A stretch of DNA of 64,000 nucleotides from an uncultured Rhizobiaceae bacterium. GTDB taxonomy: Bacteria > Pseudomonadota > Alphaproteobacteria > Rhizobiales > Rhizobiaceae. A program made the position numbers and the translations under genes. The notes under the pieces are model-generated. The model worked only from the letters and a program-made list of their open reading frames with translations, did not search any database and was not told the origin of the DNA. The stretch covers positions 2,790,001 through 2,854,000 of the forward strand of contig CATOTF010000002.1 of NCBI GenBank assembly GCA_951813045.1. The letters run 5' to 3'. This document shows positions 8,929 through 17,347 of the stretch, in pieces. The first letter of the stretch is position 1. Each line of letters starts with the position of its first letter.

Positions 8929-8938
8929 GAAAACCGGC

Positions 8939-9997
8939 ATGAACAAAATCGCTGTTTTGGGTCTCGGTAAGGTCGGCAGCTTGGCAGCAATATTGCTCAA
9001 TCAAGCAGGGTTTACCGTGACCGGTTTTGATCAGAAAACCGACCCGGACAAATTTCCGTTCGATGTGAAATCGTTGGATTTGAGCTCTGAAGTCGGATTA
9101 GAGGCCGCCATTGGTGAGTTCGATGCGGTATTGTCATGCCTGCCATACAGTTTGAATATTCCAATCGCTCGAGCGGCCCATGCCGTTGGAATACACTATT
9201 TCGATCTCACGGAAGATGTTTCGACAACCAAGGCGATCATCGAACTGGCCAACACTTCCAGGGGAGTTATGGCTCCCCAATGCGGGCTCGCGCCTGGATT
9301 TGTTGGAATTGTTGGCGCGAACCTGATCTCGCAATTTGATGAATGTCGGTCCTGCCGAATGCGTGTTGGTGCACTGCCACAAAACCCGACTGGCTTAATG
9401 GGTTATTCCTTCAACTGGTCGCCTGAAGGAGTAGTGAACGAATATCTCAACGATTGTGAAGTTCTGGAGAATGGTGAAATCAAATGGGTATCACCGATGG
9501 AATGGAAGGAACGCCTATACATTGATGGGGTGGAACTGGAAGCTTTCACGACCTCTGGCGGTTTGGGGACGATGTGTGAAACATATTTGGAAACAGTGCC
9601 AAATATAGATTATAAAACAATGCGTTACCCCGGCCATATGGATCAGATGAACTTCTTCTTTCATGAGTTGCTGATGCGAGATCGGCGCAAAGCTGCGGGA
9701 GAAATACTGGTGAATGCAAAACCACCCGTCGATGATGACATCGTCTATGTTCACGTATCTGCGGAGGGCGTAATTGACACCCAGCTACGACGCAAGGAGT
9801 TTGTTAAAGGTTACAAGCCCATCATGCTCGCCAATAAAATGCGGACAGCAATTGCCTGGACAACATCTTCGTCGGTGGTAGCCGTTATAGAAATGGTGCG
9901 CGACGGATCGCTTTCCTCGTCAGGTTTCCTCAAGCAGGAAGATATACCACTGACGGCATTCCTGAAGACCAAAACAGGTCAGAACTACACGATATAA
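8939..9997 (+). CDS. saccharopine/lysine dehydrogenase-like oxidoreductase
   Basis: The protein has 352 aa. The N-terminal Rossmann fold begins MNKIAVLGLGKVGSLAA (GxGxxG). FDAVLSCLPYSLNIPIARAA and the MAPQCGLAPGFVGIVG segment are typical of saccharopine dehydrogenase and L-lysine 6-dehydrogenase relatives. A substrate-binding/dimer domain follows. The family oxidises or forms secondary amines or amino acids with NAD(P). As last gene of the M24-TRAP operon (10 nt after dctM) it probably oxidises the amine or amino acid released by the M24 enzyme. The exact substrate is not readable. Confidence 0.82.
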   Translation: MNKIAVLGLGKVGSLAAILLNQAGFTVTGFDQKTDPDKFPFDVKSLDLSSEVGLEAAIGEFDAVLSCLPYSLNIPIARAAHAVGIHYFDLTEDVSTTKAIIELANTSRGVMAPQCGLAPGFVGIVGANLISQFDECRSCRMRVGALPQNPTGLMGYSFNWSPEGVVNEYLNDCEVLENGEIKWVSPMEWKERLYIDGVELEAFTTSGGLGTMCETYLETVPNIDYKTMRYPGHMDQMNFFFHELLMRDRRKAAGEILVNAKPPVDDDIVYVHVSAEGVIDTQLRRKEFVKGYKPIMLANKMRTAIAWTTSSSVVAVIEMVRDGSLSSSGFLKQEDIPLTAFLKTKTGQNYTI

Positions 9998-10461
9998 GAC
10001 ATCGGGCCTGTCTCATCGGATCCGCAGGTTGTGGGATAATGTCGATCGCCGACTGCGCTATTGTGTTCGCGAATGCCCGATTCAGGGAGAATGGCAGAGA
10101 ACGAGCTAAGTTGTCGTGTGGCCAATCTCCAGTTATTTTTTTCAATCCGAACCACGTCGCGTTATGAACATCGCTCCTTGGTTGTCTAATTCTGCATCCT
10201 CGGTCAAGGTCCTTCGGCCATTTTCCTTTCGGGTGGCACGGTTGTCTTCGAACTCTTTGGGGCGTGTGCCCCTCGCTTCATCATAGTGCCCCTCTGCTTT
10301 CAGCGTCTCACTGTATACCGCGCAGTTGCAGGTATCTTTGAACCTGCTCTGCAACCAAGGGCGCGAGATCGCTTTGGCGTCGTCTCCCGATCGGAAACTT
10401 TGTTGCCTCTTCCCGTTTTTCTAGCCAGTTTTGCTGGCTGGGGTATTTCCTGTTTCCTTTC
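9998..10461. other. non-coding stretch downstream of the IS110 transposase, with hairpins
   Basis: 464 bases hold no convincing gene; the short frames here lack start signals and resemble nothing I know. Structures seen are the nested stem GCAGGT (10328-10333)/ACCTGC (10342-10347), the competing stem GTTGCAG (10325-10331)/CTGCAAC (10349-10355), and the hairpin AGCCAG-TTTTG-CTGGCT (10423-10439). IS110-group elements encode a structured guide ('bridge') RNA in a non-coding end, so this long 3' flank is the better candidate place. That is inference. The right IS end cannot be fixed. Confidence 0.4.
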
Positions 10462-11504
10462 TTAAGCCTCCGCAGCGACCACTTGTGGCGGTTTTGGGTT
10501 GTGCTCTTGTGGCCAACGGAAGGCCTCACCTGTCACAAGCATACGGTGCAAAATGACCGCCATACGTCGGGCCAAAGCCACACAGGCTTTCTTATGGCAC
10601 GAGCGTTTCTTGATGCCGCGTGCCCAATCTTTCACAGGATGAGCCTTGCGCACCACACACAGCATCGAGTTGGCAACCTCATAGAGCAGACCCCGCAACA
10701 TTGCATTGCCGAACTTCGAGATCCGGCCCGACCGGTCTACCTCGCCAGACTGATGACGCCGAACCGTCAGACCCAGATATGCTCCTACATTAGATGAATG
10801 TTTGAAGCGTTTGGGGTCACCAATCGTCGAGACAAAGGCCAGCGCCGTGACTGGCCCAACGCCCGGTGCACTCATCAGCAGACGGCACAAGCTATCTTGC
10901 CGCACGGCCTTCTTTACAGCCTTGTCCAGCTTGGCAACCGCATTCTCCAAAGCCTCAATCACCTCAAGCAAGGGTACGATGATCAACATCAGACCTTCAT
11001 CGCCAGCATTCGCTTGACGAGACGCCCCTTGCCTTTTTCAAAGCGCAATCCCACCGCATTCAGCAACCCGCGCACCGTGTTATGGAGCGCCACACGCTGC
11101 AGCACCAGATGCACTCGTGCCTGTAACAACATACGTTGCCGGGAGGCCGTCTCGCAGCCCACATCGACTGTACGGCCAAGATTGCAGCGGCTGACATCGG
11201 CCAACAAATCAGCGTCACTGGCATCACTTTTGTTGCGTTGCAGTTTCAACAAACCATGAGCCTCGCGCGCATCAATAACCTCAATAGGCAGGCCCAATGA
11301 CGACAGACCTCGCGCCAGCCAGGCTGATAAACTCCCTGTCTCCATCCCAATACGCTGCGGGCAAAGCGTGTGCTCCTTTAACGCATCAAAAAGAGTTTGA
11401 GGGTCCGTGGCGGCATACCCTTGCGCCAAAACTTCTCCACCAACATCCTTCACACAAAAATGCGTCTCTTGTTTCGACACGTCCAATCCAACATACTCGA
11501 CCAT
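10462..11504 (-). pseudogene. IS110-family transposase, broken by one-base frameshift
   Basis: Two frames together make one IS110 transposase. The upstream part (11504 to 10989, 171 aa) has the DEDD RuvC-like domain: YVGLDVSKQETHFCV, the Glu in GMETGSLSAWL, and NKSDASDADLLA. The downstream part (reading through 10989 to 10462) has the C-terminal domain LLMSAPGVGPVTALAF and GAYLGLTVRRHQSGEVDRSG. Adding one base near 11000-11002 joins KRMLA to DEGLMLIIVPLLEV, which restores a normal protein of about 348 aa. The stop and a possible restart ATG overlap as TGATG, so separate translation of the halves cannot be excluded. Sequencing error is also possible. Confidence 0.9.
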
Positions 11505-11647
11505 GGTCGTTCTCCTTCAAAATGGCCCTCTGGGGCACCAATAAGTGACCCCGTATTGTAGGCCGAAGGAGGATGACCAACAGAATTACGCTATGTATAC
11601 CACAACACTTTGTCCCCATACCCGACTTCCCCACAAAGCTCGTCCCC

Positions 11648-12097
11648 CTAAACCGGCAGCGCCGTCGTGTCCTTAATATCTTCCATCACAAAACTGGCGG
11701 AGATATCGGAAAGTTTTAACCTGTGGGTGAGCGATTGGTAGAAGGCGTCGTAGGCTTTTACGTCCCGCACCCGCACGTGCAACAGATAATCCAGATCGCC
11801 GCTCATGCGGTATGCGCCGGTGATTTCCGGCGTGCCGTGAATGACCTTGCGAAATTTCTCGGCCCATTCCTGCGAATGTTCGCTGGTTCTGAGCAAAACC
11901 ATGACGGTTAGCCCCAGATCGACGGCATCCGGGTCCACGAGAACCACCCGCGATCGGATGACGCCTGCATCCTCCAGATTCTTCACCCGCCGCCAGCAAG
12001 CATTACGCGACAGGGCAACCTTATCCGCAAGCACTTCTATGGAAACAGAGGCGTCGATTTGCAGATGCCTCAGGATCGATCTATCAAATTCATCCAT
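11648..12097 (-). CDS. Lrp/AsnC-family transcriptional regulator
   Basis: The protein has 149 aa, the standard length. The N-terminal helix-turn-helix MDEFDRSILRHLQIDASVSIEVLADKVALS..ACWRRVKNLEDAGVI matches Lrp/AsnC. A RAM (ligand-binding) domain follows, with VMVLLRT, TGAYRMSGDLDYLLHVRVRD and the C-terminal ISASFVMEDIKDTTALPV. Such proteins sense amino acids and control a neighbouring transport or catabolic gene or global metabolism. It is divergent from the DUF6356 gene with an AT-rich 120-bp gap, in which it may bind. Target unknown. Confidence 0.95.
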   Translation of the reverse strand: MDEFDRSILRHLQIDASVSIEVLADKVALSRNACWRRVKNLEDAGVIRSRVVLVDPDAVDLGLTVMVLLRTSEHSQEWAEKFRKVIHGTPEITGAYRMSGDLDYLLHVRVRDVKAYDAFYQSLTHRLKLSDISASFVMEDIKDTTALPV

Positions 12098-12218
12098 ATT
12101 TTCACCAATTATTGGGATATTTTCCCGTTATTCAGGCGTTATATTTAAATTTTGGGAGAATTTCCAGCCCGTTAGGCCCCATATTGGTAGGTGAGCAACA
12201 GCGAATGGAGACAGACCC

Positions 12219-12431
12219 ATGCGTACCATGATGAACAGAATTTTCCTGCAACACCCGGCAACTGTTGAAGAAACCTATTTTGAACATATGCGATTTGCCG
12301 GATGGTTTTCTTTCACCCTGTTTCGCGCCACGCTTGCCGCGCTCATTCACGCCCTCATCCCCTGCCTTTTCGAAAAAACCGCCGGCAATCTGATCAAGCA
12401 GATGCATTCCCGCATTGAAAACAGACATTGA
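12219..12431 (+). CDS. DUF6356 family small protein
   Basis: The protein has 70 aa (66 if started at the MNRIF methionine). The line NRIFLQHPATVEETYFEHM, then AGWFSFTLFRATLAALIHAL, PCLFEKTAGNLI and KQMHSRI matches the small alphaproteobacterial family DUF6356. The middle is hydrophobic and may associate with the membrane. Function unknown. Its stop lies 2 nt before the start of the glutamine amidotransferase gene, so the two are very likely co-transcribed. Confidence 0.8.
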   Translation: MRTMMNRIFLQHPATVEETYFEHMRFAGWFSFTLFRATLAALIHALIPCLFEKTAGNLIKQMHSRIENRH

Positions 12432-12433
12432 AC

Positions 12434-13249
12434 ATGTGCCGGCTGATTGCCTATTGCGGCCCGTCTATTCCGCTGGAAAACGTGATTGTTCGGCCCCGGC
12501 ACTCGCTTGTCATTCAAAGCCAATTGGCCGAGGAAGCAAAACTCGCTGTTAACGGGGATGGTTTCGGCCTGGCCTGGTACGATACCAAAGCGGAAAACAC
12601 CTCAGCCCAGACGTCCTGCCCCGCCCTTTACAAAGAAGTTATGCCCGCATGGGCCAACCCCAATCTTTTGCACCTGTGCCGGTCGATTCAGGCGGAAAAC
12701 TTTTTGGCACATGTGCGCGCATCAACGTTTGGTGAAGCGTCCTATCAAAACTGCCATCCATTTGCCCATGGCGCATGGTCATTCGCCCATAACGGGCAGA
12801 TCGGCGGTTTTGGCCAATTACGGCGCCCGCTCGAAAACAGATTGCCCGATCATCTGTTTCAACAAAGGTTGGGCATTACCGATTCCGAACTCCTCTTCCT
12901 GCTCATCGTTTCCCACGGGTTAGAACAGTCTCCCCAGCGAGCCTGCCGCGACGCTATTGCCGAGATCACCAGGCTGCACGTTTCACTGGGCATAAAACCA
13001 GCCATTAAACTGACCTTCGTCTTGTCGAACGGCAATTCCCTGATCGGTTGTCGATACTCAAGCAACAGTGCCGCACCAACCCTTTACCTCTCCAAGTCAA
13101 CAGTTCACGGCGGTACAGTATTAGCGTCCGAACCACTGGACGGCGACCGGGACAACTGGACCATGATTGCCCCAAATTCCCTGATCGAAGTTGACCGTGA
13201 CAGGCATCGAAATTTCAAGGTAGATGATACGCAAACCCTGGCGGCATAG
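12434..13249 (+). CDS. class II glutamine amidotransferase domain protein
   Basis: The protein has 271 aa; the start is set at ATG 12434 because this exposes Cys2 (MCRLIAYCG), the N-terminal nucleophile of Ntn glutaminases. A TTG two codons upstream would not. Further matches are VNGDGFGLAWY, FLAHVRASTFGEASYQNCHPF and WSFAHNGQIGGF, as in the YafJ/EgtC-like group. The domain releases ammonia from glutamine or hydrolyses gamma-glutamyl amides. No synthase partner or ergothioneine genes lie nearby, so the real substrate is unknown. Confidence 0.9.
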   Translation: MCRLIAYCGPSIPLENVIVRPRHSLVIQSQLAEEAKLAVNGDGFGLAWYDTKAENTSAQTSCPALYKEVMPAWANPNLLHLCRSIQAENFLAHVRASTFGEASYQNCHPFAHGAWSFAHNGQIGGFGQLRRPLENRLPDHLFQQRLGITDSELLFLLIVSHGLEQSPQRACRDAIAEITRLHVSLGIKPAIKLTFVLSNGNSLIGCRYSSNSAAPTLYLSKSTVHGGTVLASEPLDGDRDNWTMIAPNSLIEVDRDRHRNFKVDDTQTLAA

Positions 13250-13446
13250 CCAGCCGCATATTTTCCACTTGTCAAAACACCATTCTTGATGTTTGGTCTC
13301 ACCACCTAACCGGGCAGCGGGGTGTCTTCCGGACCCGCCCGACGTCTCTTATCGACGCGTGAAATCCCCGCGAAAACCGATGTCTTACGACATTATTTTC
13401 GAATTGCCGGCCAGCCTATTTGAGCCGGAAAAACACGGGAGGTTTC

Positions 13447-14343
13447 ATGGAAACCCTAAGAACAGGCGTCGTCGGCCTCGGCGACATGGGCAGTGGTCTG
13501 GCTAAAAACCTGATCGCTAACGGATTTACGACTTACGGGCTGGATCTGGACCCCGATCGCATGTCCGCATTCAAACAAATGGGTGGCATTGCCGCCGATA
13601 ACCTTAAGGGAATGGCCGCAAACGCCGATGCCATCTTCGTCATGGTGATGAACGGGGATCAGGCAAAATCCGTTATCCTCGGGCCAGATGGTCTAGCGCA
13701 GAACATGAAAAACGGGAGCGCGGTGCTTCTCACCGCCACAATCAAACCCAAAGAGGCAAAAGAAATTGGTGAGGCCATTTCCGGTAGCTGCATACAACTG
13801 ATTGATTCGCCAGTCTCCGGCGGCTTCCCAGGCGCACAAGGCGGGACATTGACGATGATGGCAGCTGCACCAGATGCCGTCATGGCGAAATTCTCACCCG
13901 TTATGGAAGCGGTATCCGGAACAATCCATCATGTGGGCACGAATCCTGGTGACGGGCAGATGATGAAAGCCTGTCTGCAAAGCCTCATCGGCTCCGTCTT
14001 TTCCGCAACGTTTGAAGCCGCCGCCCTGGCGGCCAAGGCGGGCATATCCGGCGAGAACCTCTACAAGGTCTTTTCAACATCCGGTGCCGGTTCCGGCGTG
14101 TCCAATACGGCGCTTGAAAACATCATCGACCGGAAATTTGAAGGCACCGGTAGCCACATCAACACGATGCACAAGGACCTGACAATTTCGCTGGATATGG
14201 CGGAAGAACTCGGCGTTCCCATGCACACCGCATCAACAGCCATGCAGATTTTCCACGCGGGAAAATCGAAATACCCCAATGGCGACAACTGGGTGTGTAC
14301 CCGTGTTATCGAAGAAATCATCGGCGCAGAGCTTCATCGCTAA
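13447..14343 (+). CDS. beta-hydroxyacid dehydrogenase (3-hydroxyisobutyrate dehydrogenase family)
   Basis: The protein has 298 aa; the ATG follows GGGAGG. The N-terminal Rossmann motif is GVVGLGDMGSGLAKNL. The substrate-binding signature DSPVSGGFPGAQGGTLTMM is present, and MMKACLQSLIGSVFSATFEA carries the catalytic lysine. HKDLTISLDMAEELGVPMHTA is also typical. The group includes 3-hydroxyisobutyrate, tartronate semialdehyde and L-threonate dehydrogenases. The next gene is a TIM-barrel sugar isomerase 17 nt downstream, as in threonate or erythronate pathways, so a C4 sugar acid is a reasonable guess, not a proof. Confidence 0.88.
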   Translation: METLRTGVVGLGDMGSGLAKNLIANGFTTYGLDLDPDRMSAFKQMGGIAADNLKGMAANADAIFVMVMNGDQAKSVILGPDGLAQNMKNGSAVLLTATIKPKEAKEIGEAISGSCIQLIDSPVSGGFPGAQGGTLTMMAAAPDAVMAKFSPVMEAVSGTIHHVGTNPGDGQMMKACLQSLIGSVFSATFEAAALAAKAGISGENLYKVFSTSGAGSGVSNTALENIIDRKFEGTGSHINTMHKDLTISLDMAEELGVPMHTASTAMQIFHAGKSKYPNGDNWVCTRVIEEIIGAELHR

Positions 14344-14360
14344 ACATAAGGAATAAGAAC

Positions 14361-15224
14361 ATGAAATTGGGTGTAATTTGCGACGGCATCAGCCGCGATC
14401 TCAAACATGCCGTCGATGTGATGGATGAATACAACCTCGAATATGCCGAGCTGCAATTTGTAGGCGACACGGAGGTTGGTGATCATTCAAAGGCAGAAAT
14501 TGGTGAAATCGACAATCTTTTGCGAGACAGGGGAAAGCCTGTCTCCTGCCTTTCCCGCCACGTCTTTGCCGGGACAACAGCACAAAACCGCCCGGGGGAT
14601 GAGATTCACACCAAACATATGGACGCACTCAAACGGGTCATGGAAATGGCCCATGTGGTCGGCTCACCGCTGGTGCGCATTATGACCCAGAAGAAAGAGC
14701 AAATTCTCTGGGGAAAAAATGGTGCTGAAAAATGGAACGTTGCTCATGGTGCATGGGACACGATGGCCCCAATGATTGCACCCGCCGTGGAACTCGCCAA
14801 ATCAGAAGGTCTGACACTTGTTGTGGAGACCGGCAATGGCACGATGGTCAATTCCAACTACACCGCGCGTAAACTCATCGACGAGCTGGACGCAAAAGAC
14901 ACGTTAAAAGTCTTGTGGGACTCGGCAAACAATTGCTGGTGCCACGAATTGGCCTATCCCGATGGCTATGAAGAAGTGCGCGACGGTTATCTCGGCCATG
15001 TCCACATCAAGGATGTGCTGGTGGATACGCCACGCGCCACCCTTGAGGTGCGCAAAATGGGCGAAGGACAATTGGGGCCCCTCTTCCAACCCATTGCCGA
15101 CGCCCTGCGGGCCGATGACTACGATGGCGTCATATCATTCGAAAGCGTCTACCATCCCGGCAACGGCGATTTCGAAGCTGGGTTCCGCGAATGCATCGGG
15201 ACATTCAAGGAAATATTTAGCTAA
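14361..15224 (+). CDS. sugar phosphate isomerase/epimerase-like TIM-barrel protein
   Basis: The protein has 287 aa; the start is at MKLGVICDGIS after AAGGAATAAG. This is an AP-endonuclease-2/xylose-isomerase-like barrel. Visible metal or substrate positions include LTLVVETGNG (Glu), VLWDSANNCWCHE (Asp and His), LGHVHIKDV (His and Asp) and DGVISFESVYHPG (Glu). It probably isomerises or epimerises a sugar or sugar acid, working with the dehydrogenase just upstream. Its stop overlaps the convergent TetR stop by 3 bases. Confidence 0.85.
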   Translation: MKLGVICDGISRDLKHAVDVMDEYNLEYAELQFVGDTEVGDHSKAEIGEIDNLLRDRGKPVSCLSRHVFAGTTAQNRPGDEIHTKHMDALKRVMEMAHVVGSPLVRIMTQKKEQILWGKNGAEKWNVAHGAWDTMAPMIAPAVELAKSEGLTLVVETGNGTMVNSNYTARKLIDELDAKDTLKVLWDSANNCWCHELAYPDGYEEVRDGYLGHVHIKDVLVDTPRATLEVRKMGEGQLGPLFQPIADALRADDYDGVISFESVYHPGNGDFEAGFRECIGTFKEIFS

Positions 15225-15844
15225 GGTGCTGGTTTTACCAAGCCCGCAACAAATGTGCGGAGCAAAAATTCCAATTGTTCCGGCACAGCATCCATGGAAA
15301 TGCCAGATGCACGGCCTTCCATGGAAAGGCTGACTATACCATGTACTGAAGCAAACAGGCTTCGCGCGACATATTTGACGGGTACATCTTCATTGCCCGT
15401 CAAATAGGTGCCCAGAGGTTTTTCGATGTGTTGAAAAAGCGCGTTTTGCCGGTAAGTGACCTGTTTGCCTATTCCGTCTGACAAGGCTGATTCGTCCGGC
15501 ATTGTGTGATCAAACAGTGCGCGCCACAGATTATAGTTGTCCTGCACAAGCTCGAAATAAGTCCACGCCAGACACACCATACAGGTCACAGGCTCGCCGT
15601 CCCGGTGCTCCGCCCCGGTTTTTTCCATCGCATCATCAATACGCTGTAATGTTCGAAAACTGACGTGAAGGATGATCGCGTCAATATCAGCAAACACATT
15701 ATATATGGCACCAACCGAGCATTTGACATCGGCCGCCAGATCACGCGCCCGCAATTTACCCACCCCATGGGCGGCGATCCGCTCTTCTGCAGCCTGTATC
15801 AGGGCCCCATGGAGCGCTTCCTTACGGTCAGAAGCTTTTGACAT
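15221..15844 (-). CDS. TetR-family regulator, probable repressor of pspA-yiaA
   Basis: The protein has 207 aa; the start is at MSKASDRKEAL with AAAGGA upstream (a longer frame lacks a good start signal). The helix-turn-helix is in residues about 10-55: ALIQAAEERIAAHGVGKLRARDLAADVKCSVGAIYNVFADIDAI. The C-terminal part resembles the WHG/TetR_C group (LAWTYFELVQDNYNLWRALFDH). It is divergent from pspA with 300 bp between, and this gap holds three near-identical 13-bp palindromes, the expected targets of a TetR dimer. Confidence 0.9.
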   Translation of the reverse strand: MSKASDRKEALHGALIQAAEERIAAHGVGKLRARDLAADVKCSVGAIYNVFADIDAIILHVSFRTLQRIDDAMEKTGAEHRDGEPVTCMVCLAWTYFELVQDNYNLWRALFDHTMPDESALSDGIGKQVTYRQNALFQHIEKPLGTYLTGNEDVPVKYVARSLFASVHGIVSLSMEGRASGISMDAVPEQLEFLLRTFVAGLVKPAP

Positions 15845-16055
15845 ATATTTTCCTTTATCAACCGTTGCACGGGTTTCCAATAATACGGGTCTGCAACTCT
15901 CATCTGATGATTGAGCGAGCTGTTCCCGTTCAGGTAGAGTCAGTTGAACGAAAGGAACAGCGACACGCTCTAACGTGGCAGACGGCGGTATAGCGCAATC
16001 CCATACTCCTTCACCCAACCCTTAATTGAAGAATTAACCATTAGCCAGACAAAAA

Positions 16056-16125
16056 TGAACATTGTTCATGAATTTACTTGAACAATGTTCAAGAATGAGT
16101 ATATTAGCTTCATGAACAACGTTCA
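16056..16125. promoter_or_regulatory. three palindromic operators upstream of pspA
   Basis: Three 13-bp palindromes lie at 16056-16068 (TGAACATTGTTCA), 16079-16091 (TGAACAATGTTCA, extended by one T-A pair each side) and 16113-16125 (TGAACAACGTTCA). The half site TGAAC is kept in all. Centres are 23 and 34 bp apart. The array ends 20 bp before the pspA start and faces a divergent TetR gene, so autoregulated repression is likely (inference). Confidence 0.8.
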
Positions 16126-16144
16126 CAACCAAATGGAAACTGAA

Positions 16145-16843
16145 ATGCTCAAGACAATGATGACATTATTTAAAGGTCGCACAGCGGATGCCGTAGAGGA
16201 ATTTACCGATGCAAACGCCTTGCCAATCCTGCGCCAGCAGATCCGCGAAGCCGGGCTTGGAGTAAAAGCCTCCCGCCAGTCGGTCGCCATCGCAATGGCC
16301 GGTCAGGAGCAGGAAGTTTCCCGATATAAACGTATCAAGGCTCAAATTGCTGATCTTGAGAGCCGTGCACTCGCGGCCCTAGAGGTGGGTAAAAACGAAC
16401 TGGCAGCGGAAGCCGCCGATGCAATCGCTGGGTTGGAAAATGAAAAAGCCTCATCTGAAAAAGCGCAGGAACGTTATGCCAATGAAATTGGCCGCCTGAA
16501 ATCAGATATTCGCGCAGCGCAGCTTAAAATGCGCGATCTGGAACGCGGTCAACGGTTGGCCACCGCAACCAGCCACACTCAAAAACTGGCGGTCGACTCC
16601 CCCCGGTCCACCACCAACTCCCTCAGTGATGCAGAAGAAACCCTGCGCAGGCTCGAAAAACGCCAGCAAACCGTAGACCTGACCCGCAAGGCGGAAGCTG
16701 AATTGGAACAATCCACCGCCCCGGCTGATATCTCCAAACGCATGGCGGAACAGGGCCTCGGCAAACCACTGAAAAGCTCCGCTGATCAGGTACTTGAGCG
16801 GTTGAAAGCCAAACAGGCCGGTTCAACCGGAAAATCCAAATAG
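16145..16843 (+). CDS. pspA: PspA/IM30-family phage-shock protein
   Basis: The protein has 232 aa from the ATG at 16145; an ATG at 16133 is an alternative. An amphipathic head (MLKTMMTLFKGR) is followed by long coiled-coil helices: LPILRQQIREAGLGVKASRQ and EQEVSRYKRIKAQIADLESRAL, then repeated Glu/Lys-rich heptads to about residue 140, as in PspA and Vipp1. These proteins form ring or rod scaffolds that protect damaged inner membranes. No PspF, PspB or PspC genes are present. Control appears to be by the divergent TetR protein through the palindromes just upstream. A YiaA-like membrane protein follows 53 nt downstream. Confidence 0.88.
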   Translation: MLKTMMTLFKGRTADAVEEFTDANALPILRQQIREAGLGVKASRQSVAIAMAGQEQEVSRYKRIKAQIADLESRALAALEVGKNELAAEAADAIAGLENEKASSEKAQERYANEIGRLKSDIRAAQLKMRDLERGQRLATATSHTQKLAVDSPRSTTNSLSDAEETLRRLEKRQQTVDLTRKAEAELEQSTAPADISKRMAEQGLGKPLKSSADQVLERLKAKQAGSTGKSK

Positions 16844-16896
16844 GCCAAGCCAACAAAACTAAGTTCGACAACCAATCTCAAGTGAAGGAAAATACC

Positions 16897-17184
16897 ATGA
16901 CAACCGCAGCTCAACCGATCCAATCCACCAATGCCTGGAACATGTTCACCGTGGGATCATTCATTCTCGCTGCTGGCATGATGGCCGGAGGCATTTATTT
17001 TCTAGAAGCCAGTTTCGCCGCCAAGGGCTTTTACGCCATGAGCGCCATCATGTTGGTACACACGTCAATTTCAGTGACCAAAACCCTGCGCGATAATGAA
17101 GAAGCGACCCGTCTCCACAACCGTCTTGAAGAGGCGAAAACCGAAAAACTGTTGCTCGATACAAGTGATAGTGACCTGCTCTAA
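16897..17184 (+). CDS. yiaA: YiaA/YiaB-like two-helix inner membrane protein
   Basis: The protein has 95 aa from ATG 16897 with GAAGGAA upstream. Two hydrophobic segments, MFTVGSFILAAGMMAGGIYFL and FYAMSAIMLVHTSISVT, are followed by KTLRDNEEATRLHNRLEEAKTEKLL, the arrangement of the YiaAB two-helix domain. Function in the cell is poorly known. Pairing with pspA points to envelope stress. A strong intrinsic terminator follows, so pspA-yiaA is a closed two-gene unit. Confidence 0.85.
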   Translation: MTTAAQPIQSTNAWNMFTVGSFILAAGMMAGGIYFLEASFAAKGFYAMSAIMLVHTSISVTKTLRDNEEATRLHNRLEEAKTEKLLLDTSDSDLL

Positions 17185-17217
17185 AACCATCAGACATACC
17201 ACTCGAAACCTCCGCAA

Positions 17218-17248
17218 GGTCGGGGCCATTTGGTCCCGGCCTTTTTTT
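17218..17248 (+). terminator. rho-independent terminator of pspA-yiaA
   Basis: A 10-bp GC-rich stem (17218-17227 with 17232-17241, two G-T pairs, loop ATTT) is followed directly by seven T. It ends the unit 34 bp after the yiaA-like stop. Confidence 0.9.
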
Positions 17249-17347
17249 ACGCTTCCATCATCAATCCCCGTCTAATCCCAAAGCCATAATTGCGCTCCTG
17301 TCTCGCGCCCTTTAAGTTCGTTCAACAACTTACAGGCGGAGGCTCCC

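Larger units (their letters stand above)
9998..11647 (-). mobile_element. IS110-type insertion sequence (maximum span between neighbouring genes)
   Basis: The span between the stop of the dehydrogenase and the stop of the Lrp gene contains one IS110-type transposase gene and its flanks. IS110 elements lack conventional terminal repeats, so the true ends cannot be set by eye. The 5' side leaves at most about 140 bases and the 3' side about 460. The transposase is frameshifted, so the copy is probably inactive on its own. Confidence 0.6.

Noticed and set aside
10142-10529. Two short minus-strand frames (70 and 73 codons) after the IS110 transposase
   Set aside because: No ribosome-binding site and no recognisable motif; they overlap each other and lie in the structured non-coding flank.
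16022-16038. TTAA...TTAAC resembling a CtrA site upstream of pspA
   Set aside because: The spacer is 8 bases, not the required 7.
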